Below, piece by piece: positions 1 through 5,009 of a DNA stretch of 5,009 nt (within the stretch, counting starts at the first letter, position 1; every line of letters starts with the position of its first letter). The notes under the pieces are model-generated. The model was not told where the DNA came from. It did not search any database and worked only from the letters and a program-made list of their open reading frames with translations. The stretch is from Sphingomonas sp. (GTDB taxonomy: Bacteria; Pseudomonadota; Alphaproteobacteria; Sphingomonadales; Sphingomonadaceae), in contig JAIERC010000443.1 in NCBI GenBank assembly GCA_019747165.1, positions 1 through 5,009 of the forward strand, read 5' to 3'. The translations under genes and the position numbers were made by a program.

Positions 1-815
1 TCAGCCCCCATGCTCAGTTCCTGCGCGCGGGGCAGAAAATGGGCGACCTGATGCTGATCGACACGATGATCAAGGACGGGTTGATCGACGTTTTCAACGG
101 CTATCACATGGGCATCACTGCCGAAAACCTGGCCGAAAAATATCAGGTCACTCGCGCCGATCAGGACGCCTTTGCCGTCGCGTCGCAGAACAAGGCCGCC
201 GCCGCCCGCGCCGAGGGCCGCTTCAGGGAGGAGATTGCCACCGTCACGATCAAAGGACGTAAGGGCGACACGCTGGTTGAGCACGACGAATATATCCGCG
301 ACGGGGCAACCATAGACGGCGTCTCCGGCCTAAAGCCCGCTTTCAAAAAGGATGGCACCGTGACGGCTGCCAATGCCAGCGGCCTGAACGATGGCGCCGC
401 CGCGCTTGTCATCATGAGCCGCGCCGAAGCCGAACGCCGCGGATCCCCCATTCTGGCGCGGATCGCCAGCTGGGCCTCAGCGGGCGTCGATCCCTCAATC
501 ATGGGAATCGGCCCCGTGCCCGCCACCCGTCGCGCGCTCGAAAAGGCTGGCTGGGCGATCGGCGATCTCGACCTCATTGAATCGAACGAAGCCTTTGCTG
601 CACAGGCACTGTCAGTGAACAAGGAACTTGGCTGGGACCCGGCCAAGATCAACGTTAATGGCGGCGCGATCGCCATTGGTCATCCAATCGGGGCATCGGG
701 CGCGCGAATCCTGACGACGCTGATTCACGAAATGGCGCGACGCGATGCCAAAAAGGGTCTCGCTACCCTGTGCATCGGCGGTGGGATGGGAATCGCATTG
801 TGCGTGGAGCGCTAA
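1..815 (+). CDS. phaA: Acetyl-CoA C-acetyltransferase (biosynthetic-type thiolase), 3' part only
   Basis: This enzyme joins two acetyl-CoA into acetoacetyl-CoA and CoA, or runs the reverse; it is cytoplasmic and feeds polyhydroxybutyrate or short-chain fatty acid and ketone metabolism. The open frame starts at base 3 and gives 270 codons before TAA at 813-815. The ATG at 39 is an internal Met: the residues before it (SPHAQFLRAGQK) already match the thiolase family, as in the SPH/APH...KMGD stretch of PhaA. Visible motifs are YHMG with the substrate-site His (codon 105-107), NEAFAAQ (585-605), the GHPIG signature with the catalytic His (codon 681-683), and CIGGGMG with the proton-shuttling Cys (codon 771-773). 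The nucleophilic Cys near residue 89 lies upstream. Adding about 120 missing residues gives the usual ~392. The family call is secure. The choice of phaA over atoB or fadA-like names rests on close resemblance to Zoogloea PhaA recalled from memory, and the neighbours are not visible. Confidence 0.95.
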   Translation, partial: SPHAQFLRAGQKMGDLMLIDTMIKDGLIDVFNGYHMGITAENLAEKYQVTRADQDAFAVASQNKAAAARAEGRFREEIATVTIKGRKGDTLVEHDEYIRDGATIDGVSGLKPAFKKDGTVTAANASGLNDGAAALVIMSRAEAERRGSPILARIASWASAGVDPSIMGIGPVPATRRALEKAGWAIGDLDLIESNEAFAAQALSVNKELGWDPAKINVNGGAIAIGHPIGASGARILTTLIHEMARRDAKKGLATLCIGGGMGIALCVER

Positions 816-1016
816 GGGTCGCTGCACTGCGACATATTGTTCGTTCATCGACGGTTAAGTTGTATGATAATTTCGTAGGTGTGGCAATCCGGTGACAATA
901 TTGGCCGAATAGGTGCATCAGACCGACAGAGCATCAACGTCCATATTGCATATTTTTGACGGACAGACATGAATGCCGTTGTTCGGGCAGTTCCGCCTGA
1001 GAACAGGGGCATATCC
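816..1016 (+). promoter_or_regulatory. AT-rich intergenic region, probable receptor promoter and leader
   Basis: These 201 bases separate the thiolase stop from the preferred receptor start and hold no supportable gene. Bases 841-900 are about 42% GC by hand count, well below either flanking gene, as expected for a promoter. TATGAT at 863-868 (within TATGATAAT) resembles a -10 element, but the best -35 candidate, TTGTTC at 837-842, sits 20 bases away, which is too far for a confident sigma-70 call. ATATTG occurs three times (834-839, 898-903, 943-948), the middle copy inside the palindrome CAATATTG (896-903). A 5-bp hairpin, GTCGC/GCGAC at 818-833, follows the thiolase stop; it has no T tract and is at most a weak transcript end. 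The regulatory role is inferred from position and composition. Confidence 0.4.
1005..1009 (+). promoter_or_regulatory. Ribosome binding site deciding the receptor start
   Basis: AGGGG lies 7 bases before the ATG at 1017, a good Shine-Dalgarno match and spacing. The alternative in-frame ATG at 969 has only a weak GGACAGAC stretch before it. Using 1017 also puts the signal peptide's Lys-containing n-region (MKLK) at the very N-terminus, which supports this start. Confidence 0.75.
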
Positions 1017-4000
1017 ATGAAACTAAAGACGCTCATGAGCGCCACCGCGCTCGTTGGAATTTTGGCAAGCCATCCGACAATCGCGTCGGCACAATCGGCA
1101 CCACCTGCAAAGACATCGGTCGACGATAAAGCAGCAGACACGAAGGCCGAAGAAGACGACAAGGCTATTGTCGTCACCGGCTCACGCATCGCGCGTCCTG
1201 AATATTCAGGGGTGCTCCCCGGTGTGCAGGTTTCTGGCGAATTCATTCAAGAGCGCGGTTTTACCAGCGTCCTTGAAGCGTTGAATGATCAACCACTTAT
1301 CGGCCCTGGCGCCAGCCCTCTGGGCACCAATGGTGGACAAGCGGCAAGCCTGGGTGCTTCCTTTGTTGATCTGCTCGATCTGGGAACGAACCGGACGCTA
1401 ACGTTGGTCAATGGCCGTCGCTTCGTCTCTGGCAACGCCGCGTCGTTGTTCGTGCAAGGCAACACCTCGGGCGGCCAGGTCGATCTGAACTCGCTGCCTA
1501 GCACGCTGGTCGACCGCATCGACGTTGTGACCGTCGGTGGTGCCGCCGCTTATGGATCAGACGCTATCTCTGGTGTCATTAACGTGATCCTTAAGGACAA
1601 ATATGAAGGCAGCGAATTTGGCGCACTCGCCGGTGTCACCGATAAGGGGGATGCTGCGCGCTATCAGATTCGCGGCCTTGTCGGCCGAAATTTCATTGAC
1701 GGCCGCCTGAATGTTGTTGCCTCGGCGGAATACACACGCGAAGATGGCCTTCAGGCCGATGCGCGCGAATTTCAGCTGCGTCGTGGTAGCACGCTCACCA
1801 GTTTTGCAAACGGGTCGCTCCGCAATCCAAACTTCACGTCCGCGATTATCGACGCGACCAACTTGAACAACGGCGCATTCCTGCGCGCTTCAGATGACGG
1901 CATTCCGTCGACCGGTTTCGGCTTTAACCTTGTCAACATCTCATCGAGCTTCAACGGTACCATCCTGAACCTGAATTCCCAGCCGACGGCGACGCCTTAC
2001 GTTGCCAATGCTCAGAATTTCATCTCGTTCCAGAATGGCCTCACGCCCACTAATGGTACCCCAACCCAGACTGGCACCGCTTTTTTCTCGACGACGGCCC
2101 AGCTCATCAATGGGTTGCCCGGCGTTGCGCTCTCTATCGGTGCGCTGAGTGGTAACGGCCGCAATGGCCGCGCAACCGCAATCACGGGGTTGCCGATCAC
2201 CACGTTTGCACCAACGGCGCTTCCAGCTGGGGTAACCGCTGCGCAGGTTTTCACGCAATTCGGCATTACGCCGCCAGCCGGCTCTACTGCGGCCCAGCAG
2301 AGCACCCTAGCAATCAACGTGCTTCAGGCGAATCGGCCGACGCAGCGCGAGTTCTTCAACGCAAATCCAAATGTTCCGGTTAACTATTTCCTCGGCACAT
2401 TTATCCCAGGCCTGCCCCGTATCGCTAATACCGATACGAGTTTGGTGACGGTTGCCGGCGTGCAGGTGCCGGTCAACCAGGTGCTGCCCTTCGTCGCCGT
2501 CCCACTGGAATTTAATTCTGACGGCTCGATCCGTCAGTTTACCGCAACCACGCTTCGACCTGGCCAAGAGGGCAATGTTTCGCAGTCGCCTGGTTCGGAC
2601 ACAAGCAACCTTCTAGGACTTCGCAACGGTGTGCTGCGGACCCAGCAGGAGCGCCTTGTTTTCAACCTGAACGCCAATTTCGAACTGACGCCCGATATCA
2701 CGCTGTTTACGGAGAATTTGTTTTCGCGCACCGACTCGATTGCGCTTAGAAGTGGGGCAAGCGGCAATACCGTGTCTGCCTCGGTGGAAAACGCGCCACT
2801 CAACATCAACGTCAACAACCCGTTCTTGACAGCTGGTAACTTAGCATCGCTCAGCGCCGTCGGAATCGGCACCGGCGCTGGCCAGGTGCAGAATTTCGCC
2901 GTAACGCGATCAAACCAGGACATCTTTGGCGACAACCCACTTCGAAACCTGGCCAACACGTATCGCCTCGTTGCGGGCGCACGGGCCAAGTTTAAGTTCC
3001 TTGGCAAGGACTGGAATGCTGAATTGTCGGGGACCTATGGCCGTGCTCAGCAGAGCACGTACACCACGCAGATCCTCGATATTGAGTATCAGTTAGCGCT
3101 TGACACCGTCCGCGATACCAGCGGCCAAATCCGTTGCCGGTCCCAGCTATTCCCGGCCCAGTATCTTGGCCGCACGCCGACTGGAACGGTCTCCAACCTG
3201 ACACGTCAGCCAGGTGCGGGCGGCATTCCAACCGAAGTCGTATTCACTCCAACGATCACGCAAGCCCAGATCGATGCCTGCCAGCCACTCAATCCATTCG
3301 GCTTCAATCAGATGTCGAATGCGTCAAAGGCTTATGTCCGTCAGGATGTTCTGTTCGAGAACACCTCAACCCAAACCTTCATTCAGGGCTTTGTTGGTGG
3401 TGGTGTGTTCGATTTGCCTGCTGGCACCTTCTCTATCAACGCGGCGGCAGAATATCGGCACGAATCGCTGAACTTCACGTCGGATGCGCTGAATCAGTTG
3501 GGCCGTGGTCGTGCGGCACCATCGGCGACGACAGTCGGCAGCATCTCGGTAATCGAAGGCGGCGTGGAAGCACAGGTCCCGGTGTTCGGGGACAACTTCC
3601 TGCCATTCCTGGGTAGGCTGGAGATCAACCCGGCATTCCGTGTGTCACGGCAAACCGGTTCGGCTGCAACCTTCCGCAATCTTGCCGGCAATGTCGTTAC
3701 GCCCACCTCTCAGGGTGATCCCTCGATCATCTACTCGTTCGCTGGCACATGGCAGCCAATCCCGGTTACGGATGTCACTTTCCGTGGCAACTATACCCGC
3801 TCGATCCGCCAGCCTTCGGTAGTCGAACTGTTCCTAGGCGGTCAGCCAGCGTTTGCGGTGACAACCGATCCCTGCGGGCCAACCTTGATCGATAACGGTA
3901 CATCGGCTGCAACGCGGCGAAACAACTGTCGTGCGGCACTAATCTCGCTCGGCATCGCACCCAATGCCACGGCCGCTGATACTTTCTTGTCGACCTTTAT

Positions 4001-4814
4001 CCCCAACAATATCAGCCTTCCCGGTTCGTTTGCGGGTGCTCCTGGCCTTCAGCCTGAACGCGCTGTCAGCTGGACGGTTGGTGGTAACTTCACGCCAAGC
4101 TATATTCCCGGTCTGGCGCTGTCGGTTGATTACATTAACCTCGATTTGGCGAACATTATTCAGCCGACGAACCCAACCCAGGCACTGAACTTCTGCTATG
4201 AAAGCCAGACGTTCCCTGACACATCACCGCAAACTGGCTCCAATGCCTGTAACTTTGTTACCCGCAATAGCACTGACTTCCAGATCGCTCCTGGATTTGC
4301 ATCGGGTTTCATCAACCTCGCGGCAACAAAGCTTCGCGCTTACAACATTACGGGTCGTTATACCTTTGATCTGCCGAAGAATCTCGGAAAGATGACGATC
4401 CGTTCGGGTGCTTACCATCTCGTCGCTTTCGACTCATCGGCCAATGGCACATTCTCCGACGTGATTAGATCGGCGGGCACGCCTGCGCGCCCACAATGGG
4501 AAGTGCAGACCACACTCCGCTATCAAAAGGGTGGGTTCTTCACGCAGGGCACCTGGAACTGGGCCGACCGGACACGCTTCTTCTCGGGCGGACAGCCGGC
4601 GACGATCGATTTCGTTCCGGAGATCTCTGTTCCATCGGTTAACACCTTTGACATTGTCATTGGTGCCGACATCAATAAAAAGTTCCGTATTCAGTTCAAC
4701 ATCCTGAATGCGACTGATGTCAGCTATCTCGGCAGTGATTTCCAGCTTGCGGCTGGTAATATCACCGACAATATCGGCCGTCGCTTCCAGTTGGCGATCA
4801 CATCGCGTTTCTGA
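1017..4814 (+). CDS. TonB-dependent outer-membrane receptor, unusually long (1265 aa)
   Basis: This is an outer-membrane active transporter that imports a ligand using TonB-ExbB-ExbD energy; the ligand is not identifiable. With the ATG at 1017 the order is: a Sec signal peptide (MKLK, hydrophobic core, likely cleavage after ASA at residue 25); a polar Asp/Lys-rich linker; a TonB-box-like IVVTG (51-55); a plug domain (about 55-195) with VNGRR (131-135), VDLNSLP, VDRIDVV and the AAAYGSDAISGVINVILK block (176-193); then a beta-barrel ending in FNILNATDVSYLG and a terminal GRRFQLAITSRF, with the C-terminal Phe expected for BAM-assembled proteins. An in-frame ATG at 969 would add 16 residues before the signal peptide and is disfavoured. 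Exactly six cysteines occur (707, 755, 953, 971, 1060, 1078), probably three loop disulfides. Relatives of this class are commonly about 900-1100 residues; the surplus seems to lie between residues ~300 and ~540. The frame is intact. The gene seems to form a single-gene unit closed by the terminator at 4836. The family call is secure. Confidence 0.96.
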   Translation: MKLKTLMSATALVGILASHPTIASAQSAPPAKTSVDDKAADTKAEEDDKAIVVTGSRIARPEYSGVLPGVQVSGEFIQERGFTSVLEALNDQPLIGPGASPLGTNGGQAASLGASFVDLLDLGTNRTLTLVNGRRFVSGNAASLFVQGNTSGGQVDLNSLPSTLVDRIDVVTVGGAAAYGSDAISGVINVILKDKYEGSEFGALAGVTDKGDAARYQIRGLVGRNFIDGRLNVVASAEYTREDGLQADAREFQLRRGSTLTSFANGSLRNPNFTSAIIDATNLNNGAFLRASDDGIPSTGFGFNLVNISSSFNGTILNLNSQPTATPYVANAQNFISFQNGLTPTNGTPTQTGTAFFSTTAQLINGLPGVALSIGALSGNGRNGRATAITGLPITTFAPTALPAGVTAAQVFTQFGITPPAGSTAAQQSTLAINVLQANRPTQREFFNANPNVPVNYFLGTFIPGLPRIANTDTSLVTVAGVQVPVNQVLPFVAVPLEFNSDGSIRQFTATTLRPGQEGNVSQSPGSDTSNLLGLRNGVLRTQQERLVFNLNANFELTPDITLFTENLFSRTDSIALRSGASGNTVSASVENAPLNINVNNPFLTAGNLASLSAVGIGTGAGQVQNFAVTRSNQDIFGDNPLRNLANTYRLVAGARAKFKFLGKDWNAELSGTYGRAQQSTYTTQILDIEYQLALDTVRDTSGQIRCRSQLFPAQYLGRTPTGTVSNLTRQPGAGGIPTEVVFTPTITQAQIDACQPLNPFGFNQMSNASKAYVRQDVLFENTSTQTFIQGFVGGGVFDLPAGTFSINAAAEYRHESLNFTSDALNQLGRGRAAPSATTVGSISVIEGGVEAQVPVFGDNFLPFLGRLEINPAFRVSRQTGSAATFRNLAGNVVTPTSQGDPSIIYSFAGTWQPIPVTDVTFRGNYTRSIRQPSVVELFLGGQPAFAVTTDPCGPTLIDNGTSAATRRNNCRAALISLGIAPNATAADTFLSTFIPNNISLPGSFAGAPGLQPERAVSWTVGGNFTPSYIPGLALSVDYINLDLANIIQPTNPTQALNFCYESQTFPDTSPQTGSNACNFVTRNSTDFQIAPGFASGFINLAATKLRAYNITGRYTFDLPKNLGKMTIRSGAYHLVAFDSSANGTFSDVIRSAGTPARPQWEVQTTLRYQKGGFFTQGTWNWADRTRFFSGGQPATIDFVPEISVPSVNTFDIVIGADINKKFRIQFNILNATDVSYLGSDFQLAAGNITDNIGRRFQLAITSRF

Positions 4815-4835
4815 TCTGACGACAGGTTATTCAAG

Positions 4836-4873
4836 AAAAGGGGCCGTTCGAGTAATCGAGCGGCCCCTTTTTT
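4836..4873 (+). terminator. Strong rho-independent terminator, possibly bidirectional
   Basis: AAAAGGGGCCG (4836-4846) is perfectly complementary to CGGCCCCTTTT (4861-4871). Inside it, T4847 can wobble with G4860, and TCGA (4848-4851) pairs with TCGA (4856-4859), leaving the loop GTAA (4852-4855), which is GUAA in RNA and fits the stable GNRA tetraloop pattern. The T tract covers 4868-4873. The hairpin starts 21 bases after the receptor stop, so it should end that transcript. The A-run on the left gives TTTTCTT on the opposite strand, so it may also stop a transcript arriving from the right. Confidence 0.93.
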
Positions 4874-4960
4874 ATACTGAGAGCATGATCCGCAGGAAGA
4901 CCCCGGCGCTATGCGCGGCAGCTAGAGTCTGATGACTTTGGATTGGACCAACCCAAACCC
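4874..4960. other. Intergenic stretch without a supportable gene
   Basis: No coding region is supported between the terminator and the right-edge repeats; the open frames here are short and match no family I recognise. AGAGCATGATCC (4880-4891) and AGAGTCTGATGA (4924-4935) form an imperfect direct repeat. AGAGCATGAT resembles the start of dispersed intergenic repeats of alphaproteobacteria as I remember them, so this stretch may be a decayed repeat. That link is a weak inference. Confidence 0.4.
4937..4957. repeat. Imperfect inverted repeat (hairpin)
   Basis: TTTGGATTGG (4937-4946) is nearly the reverse complement of CCAACCCAAA (4948-4957), with one A/C mismatch (4942 against 4952) and a single central base. 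As a hairpin it would give eight Watson-Crick pairs around the mismatch with the loop GAC. No T tract follows on either strand, so it does not look like an intrinsic terminator. It could be an operator-like palindrome or part of a dispersed intergenic repeat; its function is unknown. Confidence 0.5.
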
Positions 4961-4987
4961 CGTTCGCCCTGAGCGAAGTCGAAGGGC
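4961..4987. repeat. REP-like palindromic intergenic repeat, sphingomonad type
   Basis: The block starts CGTTCGCCCTGAGCG and ends TCGAAGGGC. GCCCT (4966-4970) pairs with AGGGC (4983-4987). The 12-base interior, GAGCGAAGTCGA, begins with GA and ends with GA, which can stack as tandem G-A pairs below a G4973-C4980 pair. I recognise this motif as a very common intergenic element in Sphingomonadaceae, from general memory and not from a search. Such elements usually lie between genes, often downstream of transcription ends, as here. Their role is unproven; mRNA end stabilisation or mobilisation by a REP-associated transposase are the usual proposals. Confidence 0.7.
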
Positions 4988-4990
4988 ATG

Positions 4991-5008
4991 CGAAGCGCGT
5001 GGGCTTCG
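4991..5008. repeat. Second hairpin of the repeat cluster, probably the start of an inverted REP copy
   Basis: CGAAGC (4991-4996) is the exact reverse complement of GCTTCG (5003-5008), with the loop GCGTGG. It lies three bases after the first palindrome. Alternatively, GGGCTTCGA (5001-5009) may be the first half of a second, inverted copy of the 4961-4987 element that continues beyond the window. The edge prevents deciding between the two readings. Confidence 0.5.
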
Positions 5009-5009
5009 A

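Noticed and set aside
161..676. Minus-strand open frame of 171 codons inside the thiolase
   Set aside because: It lies entirely opposite a well-conserved thiolase sequence, has low-complexity Ala/Ser-rich translation and matches no family; it is a shadow of GC-rich coding DNA.
39..815. Thiolase coding region starting at the ATG at 39
   Set aside because: The frame is open to the window edge and the codons before 39 encode family-conserved residues (SPHAQFL...), so this Met is internal and the gene starts left of the window.
956..984. TTGACG (956-961) as a -35 promoter element
   Set aside because: The sequence 17 bases further on (TTGTTC, 979-984) does not resemble a -10 element.
995..1010. 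Small hairpin CCTG-AGAA-CAGG overlapping the ribosome binding site
   Set aside because: Only four base pairs form, too weak to call a translational switch without conservation data.
2534..3007. Minus-strand open frame of 157 codons inside the receptor
   Set aside because: It is fully opposite the intact receptor frame with no recognisable domain and an Arg/Ser/Leu-rich shadow composition.
4708..4932. Plus-strand 74-codon frame spanning the receptor end and the terminator
   Set aside because: It overlaps the receptor C-terminus out of frame and reads through the terminator hairpin, so it is very unlikely to be translated.

Overview
The window looks like chromosomal DNA of an alphaproteobacterium, most probably a sphingomonad (Sphingopyxis, Sphingobium, Novosphingobium or a relative). 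Three things point there. The main gene is a very large TonB-dependent outer-membrane receptor of the kind these bacteria carry in many copies. The thiolase is a PhaA/AtoB-type enzyme in a GC-rich gene. The right edge carries a palindromic intergenic motif (CGTTCGCCCTGAGCG...) that I associate from memory with sphingomonad genomes. The genus cannot be fixed from 5 kb.

Layout. Bases 1-815 (+) are the last 270 codons of an acetyl-CoA C-acetyltransferase whose N-terminal third, including the nucleophilic cysteine, lies left of the window. Bases 816-1016 are an AT-rich intergenic and leader region with no gene; it probably holds the receptor promoter and ends in a good ribosome binding site. Bases 1017-4814 (+) encode a 1265-residue TonB-dependent receptor with signal peptide, TonB box, plug and beta-barrel. 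Bases 4836-4873 form a strong intrinsic terminator that could work on both strands. Bases 4874-5009 contain no supportable gene. They hold an imperfect inverted repeat (4937-4957) and the left part of a REP-like palindromic repeat cluster (4961-5009) that runs off the window.

How the genes relate. The thiolase condenses or cleaves acetoacetyl-CoA in the cytoplasm. The receptor imports an unknown ligand across the outer membrane using TonB/ExbBD energy. They share a strand, but the 201-nt AT-rich gap and the different base composition argue that they are separate transcription units. The sequence does not identify the receptor's ligand.

No new biological system is evident. The most notable points are the long insertion in the receptor between its first barrel strands and residue ~547, a repeated loop motif shared between that insertion and a later loop, three neatly spaced cysteine pairs, and the repeat cluster at the right edge.
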